A stretch of DNA of 64,000 nt from positions 85,525 through 149,524 of the forward strand of contig CAJTEE010000008.1 of assembly GCA_910575275.1 (NCBI GenBank). The letters run 5' to 3'. This document shows, in pieces, positions 46,549 to 54,025 of this stretch; within the stretch, counting starts at the first letter, position 1, and every line of letters begins with the position of its first letter. Under the pieces are notes generated by a model that had not been told where the DNA came from, searched no databases, and saw only the letters and a program-made list of their open reading frames with translations. This DNA comes from Lachnospiraceae bacterium. GTDB lineage: Bacteria > Bacillota > Clostridia > Lachnospirales > Lachnospiraceae. The translations under genes and the position numbers were made by a program.

Positions 46549-46758
46549 ATGCCATATATTACGGTCGAAAGTGGAGCGTTATCAGACGAGCAAAAAGAGC
46601 TGCTGATTAAGCGATTGACAGAAGTTTCTTCTGAGATTATGAAAGTACCGCAGGAGTTTTTTGTTACCACAATTAAAGAGGTATCTGATAAAAATTTCGG
46701 TATAGGTGGCAAAACGATTGATATAGTCAAGGAAGAATATATAAAGAAACATCAATAG
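46549..46758 (+). CDS. 4-oxalocrotonate tautomerase-family protein
   Basis: A 69-residue protein of the tautomerase superfamily. Starting at ATG 46549 gives the sequence MPYITVESGALSDEQKELL, so removal of Met exposes the catalytic Pro1. The length fits the 60-70-residue subunits that assemble as hexamers. A longer frame from 46501 would hide Pro1. The substrate is unknown; the 4-OT family isomerises dienols. Confidence 0.8.
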   Translation: MPYITVESGALSDEQKELLIKRLTEVSSEIMKVPQEFFVTTIKEVSDKNFGIGGKTIDIVKEEYIKKHQ

Positions 46759-46792
46759 TTTACGGTATGTGAAATGAGAGGAATTGAGTATT

Positions 46793-46999
46793 ATGAATGA
46801 CCAAACGCAGGAAATGAGAGAATATATTAAATTTTGGACAAAATTTTCTCAAAAAGCAGAAGAAATTCTGCATGAATACAATAACTTGTCAGATGAAAAT
46901 AAGAAAAAAGCTAGCACAGAAGCACAACAGATATTTATGGCTCAGGGAATTGCCGGAGTTATGGAATTTACCAGAAATATGGCGTTGAAAAATGTTTAA
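46793..46999 (+). CDS. Small hypothetical helical protein
   Basis: A 68-residue, mostly helical, charged protein (MNDQTQEMREYIKFW start) with a GAGAGGAATTG site before ATG 46793; a TTG at 46784 is possible. No recognised family. It follows the tautomerase by 34 bp. Confidence 0.5.
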   Translation: MNDQTQEMREYIKFWTKFSQKAEEILHEYNNLSDENKKKASTEAQQIFMAQGIAGVMEFTRNMALKNV

Positions 47000-47077
47000 A
47001 AGATGATCCAGAAACAAAATTTGTAAATTTAGTATAAGTTATGTAGTATTGGCATAAAATTTTAATGGAAAGTTTTA

Positions 47078-47106
47078 TTGACTTTTCTCTTTGTGCTTGT
47101 TAGAAT
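47078..47106 (+). promoter_or_regulatory. Promoter of the type III antitoxin RNA
   Basis: TTGACT (47078-47083) and TAGAAT (47101-47106) with a 17-bp spacer. Transcription would start near 47113, just before the first repeat. Confidence 0.8.
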
Positions 47107-47112
47107 GTTGGC

Positions 47113-47245
47113 ACAAAGAAAGTTTACCACTGACCGATATGTGGTATATAAATGGTCGGGTTGAAAGTTTACCGCTGACCAATATGCGGTATATAAGTGG
47201 TTGGGTTGAAAGTATAGTCCTTCGCCGCAAGGTGGGGGACTTTTT
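47113..47245 (+). ncRNA. cptI: Type III antitoxin RNA (CptI-like), two 45-nt pseudoknot repeats
   Basis: Two 45-nt tandem repeats (47118-47162 and 47163-47207) are followed by the first six bases of a third, then a terminator. Each unit can form an H-type pseudoknot: stem 1 TACCAC/GTGGTA in unit 1 and TACCGC/GCGGTA in unit 2; stem 2 CCGA/TCGG in unit 1 and CCAA/TTGG in unit 2. Four of the five differences between the units are two compensatory pairs, one in each stem. In type III systems such units wrap and block the toxin, which cuts the precursor into single repeats. Confidence 0.85.
47216..47245 (+). terminator. Terminator between antitoxin RNA and toxin gene
   Basis: An 11-bp stem with GCAA loop (left arm 47216-47226, right arm 47231-47241; three wobble pairs) followed by a run of five T that ends at 47245. 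A leaky terminator here is the standard way type III systems keep antitoxin RNA in excess over toxin mRNA. Confidence 0.85.
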
Positions 47246-47265
47246 CCGTAGTGAGGTTGGAACGA

Positions 47266-47736
47266 ATGAAGAAAACAGGGTTTTATATTATAAAAGACAA
47301 GTTTTTTGAGGATATGTCTGATCCATATCTCAAAGGCAATAAGGCAGGAAATAGACCACACTATTATTGCTTTGAAGATACAAGCAGAGGAATTTATTGG
47401 ATGATACCCTTGTCCAGCCAGATTGATAAATATAAGCGAATTGTAGAGAAGAAAGAGAAAGCAGGAAAGCCCTGTGATATTATCCATATTGTGAAATTGG
47501 ATGATAGCAGGCAAAGTGCGTTTTTGATACAGGATATGTTTCCAATAACAGATGAGTACATAGAGCGAGAATATACCATAGCCGGAAATCATTTGATGCT
47601 GACAAGTGAGCATACTGCTAAAGAGATTGAACAGAAAGCAAAAAAGGTTATGGGTATGCTGAAGCATGGTGTAAAATTTATGCCAACGCAGCCGAATGTG
47701 ATAGCCATATTAGAAAAGTTGAAGCAGAGCAAATAG
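47266..47736 (+). CDS. cptN: Type III toxin, CptN/ToxN-family endoribonuclease
   Basis: A 156-residue protein starting at ATG 47266 (a GTG at 47251 would add five residues). It has the ToxN/AbiQ-type compact fold pattern: an N-terminal FYIIKDKFFEDM strand-helix, a basic NKAGNRPHYYCFED region near residues 23-36, the conserved IYWMIPLSSQIDKYKRI near 42-58, and a helical C-terminal part ending in VKFMPTQPNVIAILEKLK. Its family relatives are endoribonucleases inhibited by the upstream repeat RNA, and several abort phage infection. The 45-nt, two-repeat antitoxin points to the CptIN branch rather than ToxIN or TenpIN. Confidence 0.82.
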   Translation: MKKTGFYIIKDKFFEDMSDPYLKGNKAGNRPHYYCFEDTSRGIYWMIPLSSQIDKYKRIVEKKEKAGKPCDIIHIVKLDDSRQSAFLIQDMFPITDEYIEREYTIAGNHLMLTSEHTAKEIEQKAKKVMGMLKHGVKFMPTQPNVIAILEKLKQSK

Positions 47737-47757
47737 TTGTTCTTTAGGGGCGTTAAT

Positions 47758-47779
47758 TACATGGTGCTAGCACCATGTA
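47758..47779. repeat. 22-bp perfect palindrome, right copy
   Basis: TACATGGTGCT followed by its reverse complement, identical to the core of 45195-45218 and lying 21 bp after the toxin stop codon. The 47737-47926 gap otherwise holds only the arm-type repeat. Confidence 0.7.
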
Positions 47780-47804
47780 GATATGGCAACCAAGGAGAAA
47801 ATCT

Positions 47805-47828
47805 GTGATACCCGTATGATACCTGTTT
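47805..47828 (+). repeat. Integrase arm-type repeat, right
   Basis: Direct-orientation counterpart of 35931-35954 (20 of 24 bases), with two GATACC units, about 100 bp inside the right end. Confidence 0.55.
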
Positions 47829-47926
47829 GCTCTGAAACTGTAAATAAGACATAAAATATAGATATTATGACGATTAAAACCCTTAAAAAGCAATTGAATA
47901 TTTAACAATTATATTATGGTTATAGG

Positions 47927-47939
47927 GAGTTCGAATAGT
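47927..47939 (+). other. attR core
   Basis: GAGTTCGAATAGT, identical to the 3' end of guaA at 35861-35873. Confidence 0.8.
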
Positions 47940-48006
47940 CGGAGCTAAGCCGCAAAGCCAGTAAAATCAAATGTTTACGGTTAGAGGGAAGTAATTTCAG
48001 ATTAGG

Positions 48007-48043
48007 CGGTATAGCCCTAATTACAAGGGCTGTACCGTTTTTT
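48007..48043 (+). terminator. Terminator, probably the original guaA terminator
   Basis: A 12-bp stem CGGTATAGCCCT (one wobble) with a 7-nt loop and six T, 68 bp right of attR. Without the integrated element this would lie about 135 nt after the guaA stop. Confidence 0.75.
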
Positions 48044-48068
48044 CTTGCGCTCAACGAGCGCATTTTCC

Positions 48069-49298
48069 TTATGCACCTTGCCGTTTCGGTTGCGTGGCAG
48101 AAAGGAAATTGATTTCCCCTACAAAGTTGAAAACAATATCTACTTTCTGTACCCGTTTCCCGTTCACCTTTTCCGGCGCATGGACTATGATTTTCTTGAT
48201 AAATTCATTGACGATTGCAGGGGTGAGTTCCTTTATCCCCACATACTTGCGGATAATCGCGGCGAAGCTGTCAAAATCGCTTTTGTTCTGTTCGTAGGTA
48301 TCGACTTCCTGCTGGTCTGCCTTGACCTTTTCTTCCAGTTCCCGCTGTTCCGCTTCATACTCTGCGGACAGCTTCAAAAATCTGTCGTGGCTGATTGCGC
48401 CGCTTATGTCGTCCTCATAAATCCGCTTGAAAATACGGTCAAGTTCCGCTATCCGCTTCCTCGCCTGTTCAACTTCACGCTTCCTGCGTTTCATTTCCTT
48501 TTCCGTTTCAGCGGAGCGTTGCTGATACATCATTTCATGGAAAGCCATGATGTCATCAAAGAAAAGGGCGGTCACATCAAATATCCTGCTCCATACGATT
48601 TGCTTCAACACTTCTTCGCGGATAAAGTGAGCCGTACAGCTTCCAGTATTGCTCTTGTACTTTGCACAGCGGTAATGGTCTTGTGAGCCGTTAAAACTCT
48701 TACAGGTAACAAAGTGTAATTTACTCCCGCAGTCTGCACAGTATACCAAGCCGGAGAACAGGGCTTGCCGTTCTGCTTTTGTGGGGCGGCGTTTGTTCGC
48801 CCTAAGTTCCTGCACCCGTTCAAAAACAGCGTCCTCTACAATCGCTTCATGGGTATTATAGAAAATTGCCTGCTGTTCCTTTGTGGTTGGAATCCGCTTT
48901 TTCAGTTTGTGGGATTTGGAATAGCTTTTGAAGTTTACCGTATGCCCGCAGTAGTCCATGCGCTCCAAAATGCCGACAATGGTACTATCTCTCCAGTCAT
49001 AAGGGCTGTCGGGGAGTGCTTTCCCCTTTTTCTTTGCGTAATACGCTTTTGCTATCAGCACATTATCCGCTTTGAGGATTTTTGCTATCTGCGCAGGTCC
49101 TTTCCCACCGATACATAAATCAAAAATGCGTTTCACCACAGCGGCGGCTTCCTCGTCTACAATCCATTGCTTTTTGTCCGTAGGGCTTACTATGTAGCCA
49201 TAGGGCGGCTTTGTCAGGTGTTCCCCCGCCTGTCCCTGCGCCCGTTTGATTGCCCGTACCTTTTTGCTTGTATCTTTGGCATAAAAATCGTTGAACAC
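48069..49298 (-). pseudogene. Large serine recombinase, C-terminal remnant
   Basis: A 409-residue frame starting at GTG 49298. It opens inside the linker helix (FNDFYAKDTSKKVRA) and contains the recombinase domain, the zinc-ribbon pair YCADCGSKLHF with a later RCAKYKSNTGSC, a coiled-coil region and the C-terminal INEFIKKIIVH-like end. The whole N-terminal catalytic domain with the nucleophile Ser, about 130-140 residues, is missing. The frame is closed by a stop two codons upstream, at the join with unrelated sequence near 49300. It cannot be an active recombinase. Confidence 0.8.
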
Positions 49299-49422
49299 AG
49301 GTTATTGGGGAAAGGGAAAGCAAACAGGCAAAAACCCAGTATTCATGCGGGTTTGCGGCGAGATGGCTCTCAAAAGCTAACCTCACAAAAGACAGATTAT
49401 TGCACAATCACATATCGTTTCT

Positions 49423-49461
49423 AAGGGAGAATGTTGATTCCGGTCACATTCTCCCTTTTTT
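49423..49461 (+). terminator. Terminator upstream of parA
   Basis: An 11-bp perfect stem (AAGGGAGAATG and reverse complement, 13-nt loop) running into TTTTTT, 26 bp before the parA start. The 49299-49486 gap holds no gene. It could act as a read-through control for the par operon. Confidence 0.75.
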
Positions 49462-49486
49462 CATACCAAGAAACGAGGTGATTATC

Positions 49487-50308
49487 TTGAACACGCAAAT
49501 CATCGCCATCGCCAACCAAAAGGGAGGTGTGGGCAAGACCACAACCTGTGCCAACTTAGGGATAGGACTGGCGCAGGCCGGAAAGAAAGTGCTTCTCATT
49601 GACGGGGACCCGCAAGGGAGCCTGACCATCAGCCTGGGCAATCCCCAGCCGGATAAGCTGCCCTTTACCCTCTCTGACGCAATGGGCTGCATCCTGACCG
49701 ATCAGCCGGTCCGCCCCGGCGAGGGGATTCTGCGCCACCCGGAGGGCGTGGACCTGATGCCAGCGGATATTCAGCTGTCCGGTATGGAGGTGTCGCTGGT
49801 AAACGCTATGAGCCGGGAAACGATTCTGCGGCAATATCTGGACAGTGTAAAGGGGCAGTATTCCCATATCCTCATAGACTGCCAGCCCTCCCTGGGTATG
49901 CTCACCGTCAACGCGCTGGCCGCCGCCAACCGGATCATAATCCCCGTCCAGGCGGAGTATCTGCCCGCCAAAGGGCTGGAACAGCTGCTCTCTACGGTAG
50001 CCAAAGTCAAGCGGCAGATCAACCCGAAACTGCAAATAGACGGTATCCTGCTGACGATGGTGGACAACCGCACCAACTTTGCCAAAGAGATTGCCGCCCT
50101 GCTGCGGGAAACCTACGGCAGCAAAATCAAGGTATTCGGCACAGAGATTCCCCATTCTGTCCGGGCAAAGGAAACCAGCGCGGAGGGCAGGAGCATTTTC
50201 GCCCATGACCCAGGCGGCAAAGTAGCGGAGGGCTACGCAAATCTGACCAAGGAGGTGTTGAAACTTGAAAAGCAGCGCGAAAAAAGTAGAGCTGGCATCG
50301 GTCGATGA
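49487..50308 (+). CDS. parA: ParA/Soj-family partition ATPase
   Basis: A 273-residue ParA ATPase. The deviant Walker A KGGVGKTTT lies at residues 12-20, LLIDGDPQGS near 40 and HILIDCQPSLG near 122. The TTG start at 49487 with a GAGGTG site is chosen because the next residues, NTQIIAIANQ, are the family's N terminus; the frame from 49400 runs through the terminator. It overlaps parB by 44 bp. With ParB it should stabilise the element while circular. Confidence 0.88.
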   Translation: MNTQIIAIANQKGGVGKTTTCANLGIGLAQAGKKVLLIDGDPQGSLTISLGNPQPDKLPFTLSDAMGCILTDQPVRPGEGILRHPEGVDLMPADIQLSGMEVSLVNAMSRETILRQYLDSVKGQYSHILIDCQPSLGMLTVNALAAANRIIIPVQAEYLPAKGLEQLLSTVAKVKRQINPKLQIDGILLTMVDNRTNFAKEIAALLRETYGSKIKVFGTEIPHSVRAKETSAEGRSIFAHDPGGKVAEGYANLTKEVLKLEKQREKSRAGIGR

Positions 50309-51200
50309 TCTGTTTTCCACCGAGGAGAGCCGCGCCGATGCGGGGCGGGAAAAGGTGGTAGAAATCTCTTTGAGCGAGCTGCACCCGTTCAAGGGACACC
50401 CTTTCAAGGTCAAAGACGATGACGCCATGATGGAAACCGCCGACAGCATCCGGCAGTACGGCGTTCTGGTCCCGGCGATTGCCCGTCCTGACCCGGAGGG
50501 CGGCTATGAGCTGGTAGCCGGACACAGGCGGCATCGGGCCAGTGAACTGGCAGAGAAAGAAACCATGCCGGTCATTGTCCGGGATTTGGACGATGACGCC
50601 GCCACGATTATCATGGTTGACAGCAATTTACAGCGGGAAAGCCTGCTCCCCAGCGAAAGGGCTTTTGCCTACAAAATGAAGCTGGAGGCCATGAAACATC
50701 AGGGAGAACGCACAGACCTAACTTGTTCCCAAGTTGGGAACAAGTCCGCAGGAAGGAAATCCAGCGAAATGTTAGCCGAACAGTTCGGCCAGAGTAAAAA
50801 CCAGATTTTCCGCTACATCCGCCTGACCGAGTTAATCCCCGAACTGCTGAACATGGTGGACGAAAAGAAAATTGCCCTGAACCCGGCCTATGAGCTGTCC
50901 TTTCTCAAAAAAGAAGAACAGACACAGCTTTTGGACGCTATGGACAGTGAACAGGCCACCCCCTCCCTTTCCCAAGCCCAGCGGCTCAAGAAATTCAGTC
51001 AGGAGGGGCATCTGTCCATAGATGTAATGCGGGCGATTATGGGCGAGGAAAAGAAAAGCGATCTGGACAAGGTGACGTTTACCTCCGACACCCTGCGGAA
51101 GTATTTTCCCAAAAGCTACACCCCTGCCCGGATGCAGGAAACCATCATCAAACTGCTGGAACAGTGGCAGAAAAAGCGTCAGAGAGATCAGGAACGCTGA
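50265..51200 (+). CDS. parB: ParB-family partition protein
   Basis: A 311-residue ParB/Spo0J-like protein from TTG 50265 with GGAGGTG upstream. The ParB N-terminal domain has VEISLSELHPF (about residue 32), YELVAGHRRHRA (about 85) and the NLQRESLLPSERA motif (about 120). The HTH is near 160-185 (AEQFGQSKNQIFRYIRL). It would bind centromere-like sites on the element and load onto DNA with ParA. Confidence 0.85.
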   Translation: MKSSAKKVELASVDDLFSTEESRADAGREKVVEISLSELHPFKGHPFKVKDDDAMMETADSIRQYGVLVPAIARPDPEGGYELVAGHRRHRASELAEKETMPVIVRDLDDDAATIIMVDSNLQRESLLPSERAFAYKMKLEAMKHQGERTDLTCSQVGNKSAGRKSSEMLAEQFGQSKNQIFRYIRLTELIPELLNMVDEKKIALNPAYELSFLKKEEQTQLLDAMDSEQATPSLSQAQRLKKFSQEGHLSIDVMRAIMGEEKKSDLDKVTFTSDTLRKYFPKSYTPARMQETIIKLLEQWQKKRQRDQER

Positions 51201-51211
51201 AAGGAGCGCCT

Positions 51212-51487
51212 ATGAGAGATCACGTTGCCAGGGAGTTAAAGGGCCACAACATACTGGCTGTGGAACGGTTTCAGGATAAGACCCGCTGGATGGTGGAGTT
51301 TTCCGTCCTGCGGCCCCGTACCGCCTACGGCGCACCCGGCGATGAAACGCGCCTGTTTCTGGACGAGGACGGCTACCAGGCCGTTCTCGCCAGCCAGAAA
51401 CGCCGGGACATCAAAATCAAACGGTATGCCCGCGTCATTGAGGGGCATATCCTGGACTTCAAGCCCAAAAAGAAACGCCACCCGTAA
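51212..51487 (+). CDS. Conserved small element protein
   Basis: A 91-residue basic protein from ATG 51212 with AAGGAGCG upstream. No recognised domain: a beta-rich pattern (WMVEFSVLRPRTAYG) and a basic tail, KPKKKRHP. It lies between parB and the replication gene and belongs to their operon. Confidence 0.6.
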   Translation: MRDHVARELKGHNILAVERFQDKTRWMVEFSVLRPRTAYGAPGDETRLFLDEDGYQAVLASQKRRDIKIKRYARVIEGHILDFKPKKKRHP

Positions 51488-51510
51488 ACCCGACAAATTG
51501 AGAGGAAGGA

Positions 51511-51702
51511 ATGAATATGTGTACCGTTAAGGAAATCAGAGAAGCCATCCGGGAGGACTGCCGCTCCCAGCGAAACATGGAAACCATTGAGATTGGCCGG
51601 ATTTTTCAAACCCTGACGTTTCCGCAGTTAGAGAGCCTGTTTGACAAACCGCCCATGCCGCCGTTTTTTCACCGGTACAGGCAGAAGTCAGCCAGCAAAT
51701 GA
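51511..51702 (+). CDS. Small conserved element protein
   Basis: A 63-residue protein (ATG 51511 with GAGGAAGG upstream, or ATG 51517). Two predicted helices around REAIREDCRSQ and TFPQLESLF; no family recognised. Part of the same run of genes. Confidence 0.5.
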   Translation: MNMCTVKEIREAIREDCRSQRNMETIEIGRIFQTLTFPQLESLFDKPPMPPFFHRYRQKSASK

Positions 51703-51769
51703 ACGCCGCAATTCTTTTTACGGGATTGTGGCTTTTTTCATGCCCTGGGAAACGAAAGGAGTGCAGAAA

Positions 51770-52669
51770 ATGGCCGTTTTTCGAGTAGAACGCACACAGG
51801 GATACACCGTTATGAGCAACTATCATCTGCGGGACAAGAGCCTGAGCCTGAAAGCAAAGGGCCTGCTGTCCCAGATGCTCTCACTGCCGGAGGATTGGGA
51901 CTACACCCTTTCCGGCCTGGCTGTTATTAACCGGGAAAGCAAGGACGCGATCCGCTCCGCAGTCAATGAGCTGGAAAAGGCGGGGTACATCAAGCGCCGC
52001 CAGACCACCGACGCGGGCGGCAAGTTCAGCGCCAACGAGTATGTGATTTATGAGCGTCCGGTAACAGAGGAACCGCCCGCCCAACCGTTGCCTCCAAAAC
52101 CGTTGTTGGAAAAACCGTTGTCGGGTTTTCCGACAACGGATAATCCGTCAACGGGAAAACCGTCAACGGAAAATCCAACGCAAATAAGTATAGAGAAATT
52201 AAATACCCAAAAATCAATTACTGACGGATCAATTACCGATTCCCTTCCTTTCCGGGGAACGGCGGCAAAGCCACCGGAACCGAAGCGAAGGGAAACGATG
52301 TCACTGACAGAGATGGAAAGTTATCGGGAGCTGATTTTGGAGAATATCGAGTATGGCTGCCTCAAACAGCGGTTTGGAACCTACCGGGAGGATTTGGACG
52401 AGATTGTGGAGCTGCTGGTGGAAAACGTCTGCGCGAAGCGTAAGACCACCCGGATTGCCGGGGCGGACTTCCCCCATGAGGTGGTGCGTTCCCGCTTCCT
52501 GAAGCTGGACAGCTCCCACATCGAGTTTGTCATGGACTGCCTGCAAAAGAACACCACCGAGGTACGGAACATGAAACAGTACCTCCTGACGGTGCTGTTC
52601 AATGCGCCCACCACCATGAGCAACCATTACACCTCACAGGTCAACCACGATATGTACGGCGGCTTCTGA
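51770..52669 (+). CDS. Winged-helix replication-type protein (DUF6017-like)
   Basis: A 299-residue protein from ATG 51770 with GAAAGGAG upstream; the longer frame to 51641 overlaps the previous gene. The N-terminal winged helix (YHLRDKSLSLKAKGLLSQML through AGYIKRRQTTDAGG, residues about 16-85) matches helix-turn-helix replication proteins of conjugative elements. A Pro-rich low-complexity linker (about 100-140) repeats KP and NP turns. The C-terminal DUF6017-like domain (about 185-299) follows. It probably helps start element replication. Confidence 0.75.
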   Translation: MAVFRVERTQGYTVMSNYHLRDKSLSLKAKGLLSQMLSLPEDWDYTLSGLAVINRESKDAIRSAVNELEKAGYIKRRQTTDAGGKFSANEYVIYERPVTEEPPAQPLPPKPLLEKPLSGFPTTDNPSTGKPSTENPTQISIEKLNTQKSITDGSITDSLPFRGTAAKPPEPKRRETMSLTEMESYRELILENIEYGCLKQRFGTYREDLDEIVELLVENVCAKRKTTRIAGADFPHEVVRSRFLKLDSSHIEFVMDCLQKNTTEVRNMKQYLLTVLFNAPTTMSNHYTSQVNHDMYGGF

Positions 52670-52719
52670 AAGCTGGCCGTTTTTGTCTGCCCGGAACTGC
52701 CGGGAGAAAGGAATCTGTT

Positions 52720-53187
52720 ATGAAACGACCGCTTGCGTATATCACCGCTCCCTGGAGCAAGAACCCCCATGAAAACGCGGCAAACGCCGCCAGCTACTGC
52801 CGCCAGGTGTATGACGCCGGATATTCCCCGGTCTGCCCTGTTTTGTTCCTGCCGCTGTTTTTGAAAGATGAAATCCCCCAGGAACACAAGGACGGAATCG
52901 ACATCGCCAGAGATTTCGTCGTCGCAAAGTCCGCTAAACTCCGTTTCCGCCTGTCGGCGAAAACTGCGTCCGCTCCCTTGCTCCTCCTCTCCCCACAAAA
53001 TCTTCAATTTTGCGGGGACCCCGATTACCGCTCCCATGTGCTGGTGGTCTGCGGACACTCGACCGATGAAACGGTCAAAAACGATATTGCCACCGCTGAA
53101 CGCCTGCGGATCACCGCCACCACACTGGACGGGATTCTGACGGTGAAAGGCCAGGGCCGGGAGAAAGGGGGCGCACACCATGCCTGA
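52720..53187 (+). CDS. DUF4406/DUF7768-like protein with an in-frame insert
   Basis: A 155-residue protein with the nucleoside-deoxyribosyltransferase-like pattern: LAYITAPWSKNP at the start, SPVCPVLFLP near residue 40 and SHVLVVCGHSTDE near 105. Between IARDFV (about 64) and the second half lies an extra segment of about 37 residues (KSAKLRFRLSAKTASAP and on) that breaks the usual spacing. At DNA level that segment contains an inverted repeat at 52991-53017. It overlaps the next gene by 8 bp. Confidence 0.65.
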   Translation: MKRPLAYITAPWSKNPHENAANAASYCRQVYDAGYSPVCPVLFLPLFLKDEIPQEHKDGIDIARDFVVAKSAKLRFRLSAKTASAPLLLLSPQNLQFCGDPDYRSHVLVVCGHSTDETVKNDIATAERLRITATTLDGILTVKGQGREKGGAHHA

Positions 53188-53491
53188 GCAAAAGACCATC
53201 GGCCAGCTGATGGAGGAAATGCGGCTTAAAGCCGGGGCGCGGGAGTATTCCGGCCATAGTTACATGGACTTAAACCGGTTCGCGGAGGACACCCGGCACA
53301 TGATTATTTTTGATACCCTGACCGCTGATTCCCCTGTTGGCTGGAAAGGGGAACGCAGCCGCGCCTTTCTCACCGAGGAGAGATATAAAAAGTCCCTGGA
53401 ACGCCAGGAGCAGGGGCATATCAGGATTGTGAGCCATGCGAAGGTCCGAAACGGAAACCTGCGCTATGACCGGCAAGACCAGCTCCGATAG
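53180..53491 (+). CDS. Conserved hypothetical element protein
   Basis: A 103-residue protein (MPEQKTIGQLMEEMR start) with no recognised domain; a beta-rich middle (HMIIFDTLTADSPVGW) and a charged helix (RYKKSLERQEQGH). Its start overlaps the end of the preceding gene, so translation is coupled. A common passenger next to pcfB in Tn1549-like elements. Confidence 0.6.
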   Translation: MPEQKTIGQLMEEMRLKAGAREYSGHSYMDLNRFAEDTRHMIIFDTLTADSPVGWKGERSRAFLTEERYKKSLERQEQGHIRIVSHAKVRNGNLRYDRQDQLR

Positions 53492-53533
53492 AGAAACCAT
53501 GCAGAAAATCCATAGAGAGGAGGCGAAACACCC

Positions 53534-54025
53534 ATGCAGGACGAAGTGGAAAGCAAAACCCTGACGCTCATTGTCAGCGGCACAAAGTTCACCGGCAGGC
53601 TGTTCAAAGCGGCAATTATGAAGTATCTGGCGCACCTGAAAGAGCAAAAGATGCAGAAACAGCGGGAAAAGGGCGCGGAGGTCAAGCCCCAGGGCAGGCA
53701 GACGGTGAAGCAGCTCATCGGGCAGAACCAGGGCGTGTCCAATCTTGAGATCACAGACCCCTCCATCAAGGCGTTTGAACGGGTTGCCCGGAAGTACGGC
53801 GTGGATTACGCGGTAAAGAAGGACCGCAGCTGCTCCCCGCCCAAGTACCTGGTCTTTTTCAAGGCCCGCGATGCGGACGCGCTGACCTCCGCGTTTACCG
53901 AGTACACCCAGAAGAAGGTCCGCAAGGCGTCCCGCCCGTCTGTGCTGGCGAAGCTGAACCAGTTCAAGGAGCTGGTGAAAAACGCGGTGGTGGACCGCAC
54001 CAAGCGAAAGGAGCTGGAACGATGA
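53534..54025 (+). CDS. pcfB: PcfB family protein (DUF3801)
   Basis: A 163-residue protein of the PcfB/DUF3801 family, a conjugation protein that stands beside the VirD4 coupling protein (PcfC in pCF10). Family marks are the TLIVSGTKFTGRLFKAAIMK start and KYGVDYAVKKD near residue 85. An AGAGAGGAGG site precedes the ATG. It overlaps the coupling-protein gene by 4 bp, as is usual. Confidence 0.8.
   Translation: MQDEVESKTLTLIVSGTKFTGRLFKAAIMKYLAHLKEQKMQKQREKGAEVKPQGRQTVKQLIGQNQGVSNLEITDPSIKAFERVARKYGVDYAVKKDRSCSPPKYLVFFKARDADALTSAFTEYTQKKVRKASRPSVLAKLNQFKELVKNAVVDRTKRKELER

Larger units (their letters stand above)
35874..47939. mobile_element. Integrative mobilizable element in guaA (about 12 kb)
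   Basis: Between two copies of a 13-bp repeat lie xis, a tyrosine integrase, MobC, a RepA-like ATPase, a probable oriT and a Mob relaxase, but no type IV secretion genes; this is the make-up of a mobilizable rather than self-conjugative element. Base composition is visibly more AT-rich than the chromosome. The 3' end of guaA is an established integration hotspot for such elements. The left arm of the element carries a hairpin that now serves as the guaA terminator. Confidence 0.85.

Noticed and set aside
47118-47213. Tandem 45-nt repeats read as a CRISPR array
   Set aside because: The repeats are directly adjacent without spacers, occur only twice, and sit between a promoter and a terminator in front of a toxin gene.
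47091-47309. Reading frame of 72 codons across the antitoxin repeats
   Set aside because: It merely reads through the repeat RNA and its terminator; compensatory base changes show selection on RNA structure, not on codons.
48045-48686. Plus-strand frame opposite the broken serine recombinase
   Set aside because: Its translation is hydrophobic shadow sequence of the recombinase's antisense strand, with no ribosome site.
52085-52190. Short DNA repeats as a separate repeat element
   Set aside because: They encode the Pro-rich linker of the winged-helix replication protein and stay in frame.
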